Shown: positions 44,893-53,439 of the stretch, in pieces | How the letters are laid out: each line of letters opens with the position of its first letter | Position numbering within the stretch: the first letter of the stretch is position 1 | NCBI GenBank assembly: GCA_017623655.1 | Contig: JAGAON010000005.1 | Coordinates: 22,594 to 86,593 of the forward strand | Direction: 5' to 3' | DNA from: Prevotella sp. | GTDB lineage: Bacteria; Bacteroidota; Bacteroidia; Bacteroidales; Bacteroidaceae | DNA: 64,000 bases | Position numbers and translations under genes: made by a program | Notes under the pieces: generated by a model | What the model saw: only the letters and a program-made list of their open reading frames with translations | Told to the model about the DNA's origin: nothing | Database searches by the model: none

Positions 44893-45603
44893 TTATAAAC
44901 CACCATTTTCGGTTATCTCATTGGCTATGTCATCTATTTTCTGCAAAATGAGTGAACTGCCGTTTATTCCGTCTTCTTCTACCACTTCACCAAAGGCTTT
45001 AGCCAATTGGTAATAGAAATTTCTGTCGCCTGTGATATGTTCCCAAAAATCTGTTCCACAATATACGGGATATGTTGTGGCAATAGTTTTATAATTTGCT
45101 GAGATTCTTTCTCCATATAATACGCCGACTATCATGTCGTCCATCTGTAAGGGAATACGGTCAAGGCGGGCTTTGCCGATAAGGCGTTTGAAATGCCCGA
45201 GTATAGTGTCCACATCATCTTTGTTGATGGTCTGCGGCCCGGCTTTACATTGGCAGTATTTTTTCCTTCCGTCAATGGCGTCAATAAATTCGAAGTCTAT
45301 GCCGTCAATACCTGATGCACAACCTGCTATTTGTGCGAGTTGTGAGATGAAAATCTGTATGTTTTGTCCGAAACTCGTATTGACGCTTGTGCCGAGAATA
45401 CGGGGATATACCAAAGCTTTAGCCATAGATTGTGGTGTAGTGTCTCCACAAAGAAAAGCTGCAAGATAGTTTATAAGGAAGGGATTTACATCAAAATCTT
45501 TCAGGCGCAGTTTCTGAAGATTCTTGATGTGATTTGGTATAATGGAAGAGCGGAAATAATCTTTTCCACTCTCAATGATAGATTTCTTTTGTTGTTCTGT
45601 CAT
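44893..45603 (-). CDS. type II restriction endonuclease, PmeII-like
   Basis: 236 residues. It begins ESGKDYFRSSIIPNHIKNLQ, continues FDVNPFLINYLAAFLCG and AKALVYPRILGTSV, and has the catalytic block GIDGIDFEFIDAIDGRKK followed by YCQCKAGPQTINKDDV, which fits a PD-(D/E)xK nuclease (acidic residues, then Q-x-K). I recognise the pattern from PmeII-type enzymes. It is the first gene of the operon endonuclease-methyltransferase-NUDIX, which is unusual because the methyltransferase is commonly made first. A TAACTTTG -7 element is located at 45633-45626 on this strand. Confidence 0.85.
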   Translation of the reverse strand: MTEQQKKSIIESGKDYFRSSIIPNHIKNLQKLRLKDFDVNPFLINYLAAFLCGDTTPQSMAKALVYPRILGTSVNTSFGQNIQIFISQLAQIAGCASGIDGIDFEFIDAIDGRKKYCQCKAGPQTINKDDVDTILGHFKRLIGKARLDRIPLQMDDMIVGVLYGERISANYKTIATTYPVYCGTDFWEHITGDRNFYYQLAKAFGEVVEEDGINGSSLILQKIDDIANEITENGGL

Positions 45604-45625
45604 GATGTTTTTATTATTCTGTCTG

Positions 45626-45633
45626 CAAAGTTA
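45626..45633 (-). promoter_or_regulatory. -7 element of the restriction operon
   Basis: TAACTTTG on the minus strand, 23 bases upstream of the endonuclease ATG. The -33 region is only T-rich without a clear TTG. Confidence 0.5.
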
Positions 45634-45704
45634 GTTCTTTTTTATGAGATTGGAAAAAGGAAACATTGAGAAAGTAATGGTCAGCATGATAATTGAATGA
45701 AAAA

Positions 45705-45750
45705 AAACGACAGTACTGAAAGCCTATTATGGTTTCCGGGACTGTCGTTT
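45705..45750. terminator. 10-bp hairpin terminator
   Basis: AAACGACAGT (45705-45714) pairs with ACTGTCGTTT (45741-45750); poly-A/poly-T on both flanks makes it a terminator for the minus-strand small protein gene just upstream, reading ...GACAGTCC then CTGTCGTTTTTTT on that strand. Confidence 0.7.
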
Positions 45751-45762
45751 CATTGTGATGTA

Positions 45763-46275
45763 TTACAGGCTGGCGAGTTCTTCGCCCAGTTTCTTCATCA
45801 TCTTTATATAGCTGTCATAAACCACGAAGTCGCGGCCTCCTTTCATGCGCTCTATGACAATCTCGCAGACGGTATTGCCTTGTTTGTCTTTGACTGTAAC
45901 CTTTGCCCAAATATCGTGTTTGTGCCCCGGTATGATGCTTGTGGCACTGAAGAAATAATCTATCTTCTGTATCTCCACTTCCGTCGTGTAGTCCGCGTTG
46001 TCATGCTTGGCAGTGGCTTTCAGTTGTTTGCCCTCTTCGTTGAAACCTTTGATGAATGCCGCCTCACCTTCTTCTATGTGTTTGTTATATTCTTCCTGCC
46101 AACGGTGTTGCAATGTCTCGCCATTTGCCCACAGTGCCTTGTCCCAGTTAAATGTTACGAGCATGGTGCCGGCGGTTTTCAGGAATTTCTTGCTGCCTGA
46201 GGTGATGTTCATTGTTCCGGCACTTACTATTATGACTGTGAGCAGAGCGCACAGCGTAATCAGGATTCTTTTCAT
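45763..46275 (-). CDS. small exported protein of unknown function
   Basis: 170 residues with a signal peptide (1-20, ILITLCALLTVIIVSAG). I do not recognise the family. Two visible stretches are MLVTFNWDKALWANGETLQHRW and VTVKDKQGNTVCEIVIERMKGG, and a C-terminal amphipathic helix YDSYIKMMKKLGEELASL. The fold is probably a beta-sandwich or lipocalin-like. It is 32 bases downstream of the GH2 gene on the same strand and has a terminator behind it, so it may be co-transcribed with the galactosidase. Confidence 0.7.
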   Translation of the reverse strand: MKRILITLCALLTVIIVSAGTMNITSGSKKFLKTAGTMLVTFNWDKALWANGETLQHRWQEEYNKHIEEGEAAFIKGFNEEGKQLKATAKHDNADYTTEVEIQKIDYFFSATSIIPGHKHDIWAKVTVKDKQGNTVCEIVIERMKGGRDFVVYDSYIKMMKKLGEELASL

Positions 46276-46307
46276 TATCTTGGATTTTTGCTGGTTTCTT
46301 TATGGCC

Positions 46308-48815
46308 TTACTTTGTCGCGATTACCATCTGCGCCTCTATCGCCGGTTGTGCGGCAACGGCCTTCCTGCCCTTGCGCGCCTTTACGGCCGGTGTGGCGGG
46401 ACGGCTCACTTTCAGTGTCATGGTGCCTTTGTCGGCGGTGCTCTGCACTGTTACCACGAGCTGGCCGTTAAACAGTTTCATGCTTGGCTGGGTGAAGGGT
46501 TCAAGGGATGTGGCGTCGCCGTTGCAGACGCATTTGAATGTTCCCTCGCCTTCTACGGTGAACTCCAGCTGGTCGGAGGCCAGAGGGCAGGGGTTGCCGT
46601 CCTTGTCGGCCATGGTGACGGTGACGTAGCAGAGGTCGTTGCCGTCGGCGCTGATGGTCTTGCGGTCGGCTGAGAGCAGCAGCTGTGCCGGTGCGCCGGC
46701 TGTCTTTACGCTCTTCTCCATTGCGGGCTTGCCGTCCTTGCCGTATGCCACCACGCGTATCTCGCCCGGCTCGTACTTCACGTTCATCCAGCGCAGGCGG
46801 TAGCGGTCGAGGTCGGGCGTGTATGTAGCCTTGCCCACCTTTGCCGGGTCTGCCGCCGCGGCGTGTTTCTTTATGCGTCCCTGACTTTTGCCGTTGACGA
46901 AGAGTTCGGCTTCGTCATAGTCCGAATATACCTGTACCGGCACTGTCTTGCCCACCATGTCAGTGCCCCATGACCAGTGCGGCGCGATGTGCAGGGTGTG
47001 CGCGTCCTTGTTCCATACGGAGCGGTAGAGCCAGTAGCGGTCTTTGGGCAGGCCTGCGAGGTCGCATGTTCCGAAATATGACGAGCGGCTCGGCCAGTAC
47101 TCGTCGTATGGCGTGGGCTCGCCAAGATAGTCTATGCCCGTCCATACGAACTGTCCGATGGTGTATGGCAGGTCGTCCATGTTCTCGAAGTCATTTTCCG
47201 GCAGGTTGCTCCATGAGCAGTATTCGGTGTCGTATCCGGAGCTTTGTCCGTCGCCGTATTGCGCCATGGCCTTCACTTCGTATGGCAGCTTATACACTCC
47301 GCGCGAGCTTACGCTTGACGCAGTCTCCGAGCCTAAGATGAAGCCTTTGGTGGTCTGTCGCAGCGCCTTGTCATACTTCTGTGTGCGGTAGTTCAGTCCC
47401 ACCACGTCCATCGTCTCCGCCACGCCGCTCTTCAGTGCGTTATCCACCCGGTCAAAGCCTTGCGTCACGGGGCGTGTCGGGTCCAGCCTGTGGCACAGGT
47501 CCTGCAACTTCTTCGCCCACATCACGCCGTTCTTGTTGTCACCCTGTTCGGGAATCTCGTTGCCTATGCTCCACATTATGATGCTCGGGTGGTTGCGGTG
47601 GTTGAGGACAAGGTTCGTTATGTCCTTCTCCGCCCACTCCTTGAAGAACCGTGCGTAACCGTTCTTGCACTTTGGGTATATCCACATGTCGAAGCTCTCG
47701 GCCATTACCATCATGCCGAGCGAGTCGCATACGTCCATCTGCATGGTTGACGGCATATTGTGCGCGGTGCGTATGGCGTCGCATCCCATGTCCTTCATCA
47801 GCTTTATCTGGCGTATCAGCGCCGCCTTGTTTATCGCCGCGCCGAGCGGGCCAAGGTCGTGGTGCAGGCATACGCCCTTTATCTTCCGCGTCACCCCGTT
47901 GAGCTGGAATCCGCCCTCCTTTGACACGCTGACGGTGCGCACGCCGAGGTTGGTCACGTTCTCGTCAATCACCTTGTGGTTTCTGTACAACCTTGTCCTC
48001 ACCTTATATAAATAAGGAGTCTCCGGCGACCACAGTTTCGGCTTGCTGAGGTTCAGCGTCGTGTTTATCACGCCGTCCGCCGGCACGTCGATGTGGCTGC
48101 CGGTCTCAAACCATCCCTTGTCGTTCAGTATCTCGATGACGCACGCCACGTCTCCCTCCACGTTCTTTATCACGGTGGCGAAGTCTATCGTGGCCTGCTT
48201 CTCCCTGCGCCCGTGGTTATCCACACCCTCCGTCAGCTGCCGGGTACGTATGCTTGTCTCCCACGGGTCGAGGCTCGTCTTGCCTGTCAGCACCAGCTTC
48301 ACGGGACGGTACAGTCCCGCTCCGGGATACCACCGCGAGCTCTCCTCCACGTTGTTCAGATCGACCTCCACGTTGTTCTCTCCGGGTTTCACGAGGCCTG
48401 TCACGTCAAGGCGGAAGGCGTTATACCCGTAAGCCCAATAACCGGCCTTGCTGCCGTTCACATATATGGTAGGCTCCGACATGGCACCGTCGAACACAAG
48501 CATGGCCTTTTCGTAACCCTTCGGCACGCTGACCGTGGTCTTGTAGTGTCCCTCTCCTATCCACGGCAGCGACCCAGAGCGCCCGCTCTTCTCCGTAGCC
48601 TTCTTCTCGTTGTTCTGTTCTATGCGCACCACCTGCAAGTCCCATTTCTTGTCAAACGGCCCGGAGATGGCCCAGTCATGCGGCACCGCCACATTCTGCC
48701 AGTTCACCTTGTCCTGTGAGAACTGCCATGAGTCAATCACCTTTTCCAGCCTTTGCGCCTGTGCGGTAGCGGCGGCCATAGCGACAGCCGCCAAGAGTAT
48801 GTTTCTCAGTTTCAT
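46308..48815 (-). CDS. exported GH2 beta-galactosidase-like hydrolase
   Basis: 835 residues, signal peptide 1-20 (LLAAVAMAAATAQAQ). GH2 domain order is intact: jelly-roll sugar-binding domain (SWQFSQDKVNWQNVAVPHDW, MSEPTIYVNGSKAGYWAYGY), immunoglobulin-like domain, and TIM-barrel with acid/base Glu in IIMWSIGNEIPEQ (about residue 420) and nucleophile Glu in ILGSETASSV (about residue 496). C-terminal Ig-like domains follow (to residue 800) and a basic tail. Members in Bacteroidetes cleave beta-galactosides of host or plant glycans. It stands with the small exported protein gene; no SusC/SusD pair is nearby. Confidence 0.92.
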   Translation of the reverse strand: MKLRNILLAAVAMAAATAQAQRLEKVIDSWQFSQDKVNWQNVAVPHDWAISGPFDKKWDLQVVRIEQNNEKKATEKSGRSGSLPWIGEGHYKTTVSVPKGYEKAMLVFDGAMSEPTIYVNGSKAGYWAYGYNAFRLDVTGLVKPGENNVEVDLNNVEESSRWYPGAGLYRPVKLVLTGKTSLDPWETSIRTRQLTEGVDNHGRREKQATIDFATVIKNVEGDVACVIEILNDKGWFETGSHIDVPADGVINTTLNLSKPKLWSPETPYLYKVRTRLYRNHKVIDENVTNLGVRTVSVSKEGGFQLNGVTRKIKGVCLHHDLGPLGAAINKAALIRQIKLMKDMGCDAIRTAHNMPSTMQMDVCDSLGMMVMAESFDMWIYPKCKNGYARFFKEWAEKDITNLVLNHRNHPSIIMWSIGNEIPEQGDNKNGVMWAKKLQDLCHRLDPTRPVTQGFDRVDNALKSGVAETMDVVGLNYRTQKYDKALRQTTKGFILGSETASSVSSRGVYKLPYEVKAMAQYGDGQSSGYDTEYCSWSNLPENDFENMDDLPYTIGQFVWTGIDYLGEPTPYDEYWPSRSSYFGTCDLAGLPKDRYWLYRSVWNKDAHTLHIAPHWSWGTDMVGKTVPVQVYSDYDEAELFVNGKSQGRIKKHAAAADPAKVGKATYTPDLDRYRLRWMNVKYEPGEIRVVAYGKDGKPAMEKSVKTAGAPAQLLLSADRKTISADGNDLCYVTVTMADKDGNPCPLASDQLEFTVEGEGTFKCVCNGDATSLEPFTQPSMKLFNGQLVVTVQSTADKGTMTLKVSRPATPAVKARKGRKAVAAQPAIEAQMVIATK

Positions 48816-48941
48816 GTTTCAGAGGTTAGTATAGTTAGAGAATAATCCCTACAAAGGTAGTACATTTCCTTTGAAAGAAGCAGGCGGCACAGTGTGAAAA
48901 GCATAAAATTAAGCATTTTAATGTTTTTTTTCGTTGAAAAC

Positions 48942-48972
48942 TTGTGTGTATGGAAAAAAATGCCTACCTTTG
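48942..48972 (+). promoter_or_regulatory. promoter of tRNA-Met
   Basis: TTG at 48942-48944, 20 bases, TACCTTTG at 48965-48972; the tRNA begins 39 bases after it. A textbook promoter for this phylum and the model against which the CRISPR repeat can be compared. Confidence 0.75.
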
Positions 48973-49011
48973 CACCGCATTTGAAATAAATGCACTGTTC
49001 ACACTAATGTC

Positions 49012-49085
49012 GGCGGGATAGCTCAGTTGGTTAGAGCGTCGGATTCATAATCCGGAGGTCCGGGGATCGTAGCCCCGTCCCGCTA
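49012..49085 (+). tRNA. tRNA with CAT anticodon (Met, or Ile2), atypical T-loop
   Basis: 74-base cloverleaf: acceptor GGCGGGA/TCCCGCT, U8-A9, D arm GCTC/GAGC, anticodon stem TCGGA/TCCGG with loop TTCATAA, variable loop AGGTC, T stem CGGGG/CCCCG. The T-loop reads ATCGTAG instead of the near-invariant TTCRANT, so positions 54 and 58 appear swapped (A and T). Discriminator A; CCA not encoded in full. Elongator Met or Ile with modified C34 cannot be separated by sequence here. Confidence 0.85.
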
Positions 49086-49090
49086 CATTA

Positions 49091-49127
49091 AGAAAAGGGA
49101 GTCGCAGTTGACGTGACTCCCTTTTCT
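49091..49127 (+). terminator. tRNA transcript terminator
   Basis: AGAAAAGGGAGTC (49091-49103) pairs perfectly with GACTCCCTTTTCT (49115-49127), 13-bp stem with an 11-base loop, 6 bases after the tRNA end, followed by CTTGTG. A strong hairpin with T-rich 3' arm. Confidence 0.75.
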
Positions 49128-49391
49128 TGTGCCCTTTAATACCGGTGCATTACCGGTACCCGAAATAAAACGGTGCTGATTATATTGCAATCAGCTGCAA
49201 ATCGCGCTGTAATCGGGCGTTGATTACAATGTAATCAGGCGCAAATTGTGCTTGCAATTCTTAGCTATTGATTGTCAGTAGGTTATAAAAATGCTTGCGG
49301 GTGCTCGTCGGATTCGCGCCGGGCGAAACGTGGGAAAAATGCGGTTCTGTCGGTATTATATAAGGAAAGAAACCTCTTCTGTATGTCGTTC
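49128..49391. other. intergenic region with degenerate repeat
   Basis: No gene seen. About 49155-49255 holds a degenerate copy of the GGTGCTGATTA...TGCAATCAG element, with several internal GATTAC/GTAATC inversions. The rest has no recognisable feature up to the palindromes. Confidence 0.45.
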
Positions 49392-49431
49392 TACGAAGAA
49401 AAAGTGGCAATATTGCCACTTTTTCTTCGTA
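49392..49431. repeat. 40-bp perfect palindrome, probable operator
   Basis: A perfect 40-bp palindrome centred on GGCAATATTGCC. It ends 5 bases before the -33 box of the downstream promoter. A second, shortened copy of its core and left arm (GAAAAAGTGGCAATATTGCC, 49471-49490) lies just after the -7 box. Such a paired arrangement is typical of an operator. Confidence 0.8.
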
Positions 49432-49435
49432 AACC

Positions 49436-49466
49436 TTGCCGTTATCGCAAAATATTCCTATCTTTG
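49436..49466 (+). promoter_or_regulatory. promoter of the DUF4143-type ATPase gene
   Basis: TTG at 49436-49438, 20 bases, TATCTTTG at 49459-49466, bracketed by two GGCAATATTGCC palindromes (upstream and at the expected transcript start). It implies tight regulation of the ATPase. Confidence 0.7.
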
Positions 49467-49519
49467 CAAAGAAAAAGTGGCAATATTGCCAAAAAATCTT
49501 CGTAAGGCTTGGCGGGATT

Positions 49520-50770
49520 ATGCAGATACAACGTGACTTTTATTTACAACAGCTTATTGACGGAAAGCGAAACGGACTGGTAAAGATTGTTACCGGCATC
49601 AGGCGGTGCGGCAAGTCGTACCTGCTGTTCAAGTTGTTCTACCAGCACCTTATAACAAGCGGCGTGGCGGAAGACCATATCGTAAGGATTGCGCTTGATG
49701 ACATAGAGAATGCCGTATTGCGTGAGCCGCTGAGCCTGTATAGGCATATCAAGGAGCGGATGAAGGACGCGGAGACGTATTACATCCTTTTGGACGAGGT
49801 GCAGCTGGTGCCGCGGTTTGAGGAAGTGCTGAACAGCCTTTTGCGTCTGGATAATGCCGATGTCTTTGTGACGGGCAGCAACTCCCGTTTCCTTTCGAGC
49901 GACATCGTAACGGAGTTCAGGGGCAGGGGCGACGAGATACGCCTTTTCCCGCTGTCGTTTTCCGAATACTGCCACGGGACGGGCAAGGCTCCGTCGGCCG
50001 CGTGGAAGGACTATATAGTGTACGGAGGCTTGCCGCAGACACTCTCGCTGGAATCGGACAAGAAAAAGACGGACTATCTTTCCAACCTCTTCGGCAGTGT
50101 ATATCTTGTCGATATACTTGAGCGTCACAACATCAAAAACAAGGTGGAGTTTGAGGAGCTGGCGCATATCGTGGCGTCGGGCATAGGCGCGCCGACCAAC
50201 CCCTCGCGGCTCTCCAATACGTTCAAGAGCGTAAAGAAAGTGGATATCAGCTCTGTAACCATCGACAAGTACCTGTCTTACATGCAGGATGCCTTTATGA
50301 TAGAGAAAGCGGTGCGCTATGACATCAAGGGCAGGAAATACATCGGCAGCCTGTCAAAATACTACTTTGTTGACATGGGGCTGCGCAACGCCCTGCTCGG
50401 TATGCGGCAGATGGAAGAGTCGCACATCATGGAGAACGTCATATACAACGAGTTGCGCCGCAGAGGCTTAAAGGTGGATGTGGGCATGGCCGAACAGAGG
50501 TACAGGGACAGCGACGGGACATGGCAGCGCAAGCAGCTGGAGGTTGATTTCGTGGTTAATTCCGGTAGCGGCAGGTGTTACATACAGTCGGCGCTGACCA
50601 TACCTGACGAGGAGAAGAGGCGGCAGGAGTCCGCCTCACTGTTGAGGATAAAGGATTCGTTCAACAAAATCATTGTGGTGAAGGATGACATCGTGCCATG
50701 GACGGACAACAACGGCATCACGACAATAGGCCTTTTCGACTTCCTGCTGAAAGGTATGGAAATACTATGA
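49520..50770 (+). CDS. AAA ATPase with DUF4143-type C-terminal domain
   Basis: 416 residues from the ATG at 49520; upstream in-frame codons lie in the promoter. The AAA_14 domain has Walker A VTGIRRCGKSYLLFKL, Walker B YYILLDEVQLVPRFEEVLNSLL and sensor VFVTGSNSRFLSSDI. The C-terminal DUF4143 region (about 185-416) has LSRLSNTFKS-type helices, YYFVDMGLRNALLG, NVIYNELRRRG and a nuclease-like block LEVDFVVNSGSGRCYIQSA (D-x(n)-Q), resembling a restriction-type fold. The family is extremely common in bacteria and archaea, and its role is unclear; the heavily palindromic promoter region suggests it controls its own expression or that its level must be kept low. Confidence 0.85.
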   Translation: MQIQRDFYLQQLIDGKRNGLVKIVTGIRRCGKSYLLFKLFYQHLITSGVAEDHIVRIALDDIENAVLREPLSLYRHIKERMKDAETYYILLDEVQLVPRFEEVLNSLLRLDNADVFVTGSNSRFLSSDIVTEFRGRGDEIRLFPLSFSEYCHGTGKAPSAAWKDYIVYGGLPQTLSLESDKKKTDYLSNLFGSVYLVDILERHNIKNKVEFEELAHIVASGIGAPTNPSRLSNTFKSVKKVDISSVTIDKYLSYMQDAFMIEKAVRYDIKGRKYIGSLSKYYFVDMGLRNALLGMRQMEESHIMENVIYNELRRRGLKVDVGMAEQRYRDSDGTWQRKQLEVDFVVNSGSGRCYIQSALTIPDEEKRRQESASLLRIKDSFNKIIVVKDDIVPWTDNNGITTIGLFDFLLKGMEIL

Positions 50771-50848
50771 TAATGGTATTCGTATGCTTTACTTTTCGTT
50801 TTATCTGACTTCTTTTTGCAAATGTTTCTGTATTCGGAAATAAAAGTG

Positions 50849-50856
50849 TAAATTTG
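50849..50856 (+). promoter_or_regulatory. -7 element ahead of the single-chain restriction enzyme
   Basis: TAAATTTG, 48 bases upstream of the ATG at 50905; the -33 region has no clear TTG at the usual spacing. Confidence 0.4.
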
Positions 50857-50904
50857 CAGACAAAATATTTTTTAATGTATCTCTATAAGTAAACGACTTG
50901 CACG

Positions 50905-53352
50905 ATGGCATATTATTCAAAAACGATACAAGAAGAAGAGTTGAAGAACCGAGTTCGCCAAAATTGGTTCTCAGGTTATGACAATGCCAATATACCGGGC
51001 AAAGTAGATTTCTATGTAGGTAATGGAGACACTTCATACCTATGGGCTGAGGCTAAGCGAGGAGTAAAGAAGGATATTTACGAACAGTTCGTGCAATTAA
51101 TTCTCACCATAGGCAAGGATCGCAGATTCAATGAATATGACGCACCGGATTACCTTGGGGCTTTTGATGCGGAAAAGATAGGTTTTGTGCATTACGATGA
51201 AATATCCGATGTTTTTGAATTGAATGACTTTAATTGGCAGGTTACTCCATCTGACCATAATACAAAAGAGTTTAAGTATCTTTACAAGTTGGTGCATGAT
51301 ACATTGAAAAATAATGTTTTCGTTTTTAATTTTGAACAACAAGGAGACAGTCTGCGCTTTTTCATTAAAGACAAATTTTCTCTTACTGGCAGACGTGCGT
51401 CACAGATAAATGTAAACAAAAACAATTTTCCACATGTTTATCGTCGTTGGCTAAAAGAGGTAAAAGATACGCTTGATGTTAATTGGAATGACCTTGCAGA
51501 TATTGGGGTTTACGATTGCCACTTCTTTCTTGCAGACTTGATGTCGCAGGATAATACAACTTTGCTTGAAAACCTTACCGTATTATTGTTGCAAGACCAT
51601 TATAAAGTAAATACGGGGAAACTGCAAGGTAATACGCAGTTGTTCGCACATTTTGAATTCAAAGACAAGCAGATGGCACATCACTTGTTCTGGCAGAGGT
51701 ACAAGCGTCCGCCTAAAAGTGAATATCGGGACTATATCATAGAGCGTGCGGACAGATTGCGTCCGCAAGACATACGTGAGCGACACGGTTCATATTTTAC
51801 TCCTATGATATGGGTAGAGAAGTCACAGGAATATATTGCGCAGGTGCTTGGAGAAAATTGGCAAGACGAATACTATGTCTGGGATTGTGCTGCCGGTACA
51901 GGAAATTTGCTGGCGGGGTTGGTAAACCGTCATAATATTTGGGCGTCAACGTTAGAACAGGCTGATGTAGATACGATTAAGGAACGAATAAATAATGGTG
52001 CGAACCTATTTAAGAATCATGTGTTCCAGTTTGACTTTTTGAATGACGCTTTGGTTGATGAGGTATCGGAATACGGTAAAATAAAGAAAAGTAAAGTCCC
52101 GCAGGATTTGCAGGCTATAATCTCTGATCCGGAAAAACGGAAACGTCTCGTTATCTATATCAACCCTCCCTTTGCGGAAGGGGATAACAGCCGCGGGGAA
52201 GGAAGAAGCGGTGTGGCTGCAAACACAGAGGTTGCCAAATCTTTAAGTGTCCTTATGGGCTATGCCAAGCGTGAACTGTATATACAGTTTCTGACAAAAA
52301 TATATCATAGAATGAATGGGGTGGTGATAGCAAACTTCTCTACTTTGAAGAACTTGCAGGCACCGAAGTTCGCTGATTTCAGGCGTACGTTCGCACTTAC
52401 CCCAAAGGCAATGTTCATTGTTCCTGCCGATACGTTTGACAATGTAACAGGCTCTTTTCCCATTGGCTTTACTATTTGGAAAACGGACGAGAAAGAACCT
52501 TTTATGGGTGTTGTCTCTGATGTGTATAACGAGAAAGGCGAAAAGTTATTCCAAAAGCATATTGTCAGTTATGAGAACTTGCCGCTTATAAACAGTTGGG
52601 CGCAGACTTTCATTGATGACACACAGCACTCCATTGCTACAATTATAGGTGTAGCCAATGATTTCCAAAACCAAAAAACAGTGAGGATAGAACGTCCGCA
52701 TCGCCCGTGGAATCATCAGTATCAATGGCAGATAACCCCATATAATATAATAGAGTCATGTATATATATGGCAGTCAGATTAGTTGTTGAGGCGACTTGG
52801 GAGAATGACCGTGACCAGTTCCTGTTTCCTAAGGACACGTGGATGGTGGATGAAGAGTTTAAGTTGGATTGCCTGACATACGCTATATTCTCGAATAAAA
52901 ACAATATCCGTTCTTCTGACGGTCTCAATTATTGGCTGCCATTCACGGAAGAAGAATTGGGTATTGCTAATGAGTTGCCCTGCCATTTCATGACCGACCT
53001 GTTTGCAGGGACAAGAAAACAAAGACTTACCTTGGGGAGTGTTTTTGACAGTGATTATGGTAAGGTTAAAACACCGTTGCTATTTTCTGCGGAAGCAAAG
53101 GTTGTGTTTAACGCAGGGAAGAAATTATGGAAATATTATTTTCAACAACCTGAGGCAGATTTGAATGCTTCATATTACGATATACGTCAATATTTCCAAG
53201 GTACAAAAATAGACAAGAAAGGTAAGGTGGTGATGAACTCTGCAAGTGATGACGATATTTACATGGAACTTCATACAGAATTGCGTAAAGCGCATAATAA
53301 ACTTGCAGACAAAATACGGCCAAAAGTTTATGAACATGGATTTTTGATATAG
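50905..53352 (+). CDS. single-chain (type IIG-like) restriction-modification enzyme
   Basis: 815 residues. The N-terminal domain (about 1-130) has a PD-(D/E)xK-type block: KVDFYVGNGDTSYLWAEAKRG with D-x(n)-E-x-K. A helical connector (about 150-290) leads to an N6-adenine methyltransferase: YFTPMIWVEKSQEYI, SAM motif I WDCAAGTGNLLAGL and catalytic motif IV VIYINPPFAEGDN (NPPF). The C-terminal 350 residues should be the target-recognition region (FRRTFALTPKAMFIVPADTF, DSDYGKVKTPLLF). Restriction and modification would both be done by one chain, as in type IIG/IIL or BREX-like PglX relatives. The next gene (DUF2971) follows after 87 bases and may be a partner. Coding is more AT-rich than the glycan genes, which fits acquired DNA. 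Confidence 0.85.
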   Translation: MAYYSKTIQEEELKNRVRQNWFSGYDNANIPGKVDFYVGNGDTSYLWAEAKRGVKKDIYEQFVQLILTIGKDRRFNEYDAPDYLGAFDAEKIGFVHYDEISDVFELNDFNWQVTPSDHNTKEFKYLYKLVHDTLKNNVFVFNFEQQGDSLRFFIKDKFSLTGRRASQINVNKNNFPHVYRRWLKEVKDTLDVNWNDLADIGVYDCHFFLADLMSQDNTTLLENLTVLLLQDHYKVNTGKLQGNTQLFAHFEFKDKQMAHHLFWQRYKRPPKSEYRDYIIERADRLRPQDIRERHGSYFTPMIWVEKSQEYIAQVLGENWQDEYYVWDCAAGTGNLLAGLVNRHNIWASTLEQADVDTIKERINNGANLFKNHVFQFDFLNDALVDEVSEYGKIKKSKVPQDLQAIISDPEKRKRLVIYINPPFAEGDNSRGEGRSGVAANTEVAKSLSVLMGYAKRELYIQFLTKIYHRMNGVVIANFSTLKNLQAPKFADFRRTFALTPKAMFIVPADTFDNVTGSFPIGFTIWKTDEKEPFMGVVSDVYNEKGEKLFQKHIVSYENLPLINSWAQTFIDDTQHSIATIIGVANDFQNQKTVRIERPHRPWNHQYQWQITPYNIIESCIYMAVRLVVEATWENDRDQFLFPKDTWMVDEEFKLDCLTYAIFSNKNNIRSSDGLNYWLPFTEEELGIANELPCHFMTDLFAGTRKQRLTLGSVFDSDYGKVKTPLLFSAEAKVVFNAGKKLWKYYFQQPEADLNASYYDIRQYFQGTKIDKKGKVVMNSASDDDIYMELHTELRKAHNKLADKIRPKVYEHGFLI

Positions 53353-53439
53353 AGATTGGGTGATTATGGTTGATATGGGCAAAAATTAAGAACGGAATGG
53401 AACTATAAATCATGTCCTATTAAGTTATAATAAAAGTTT

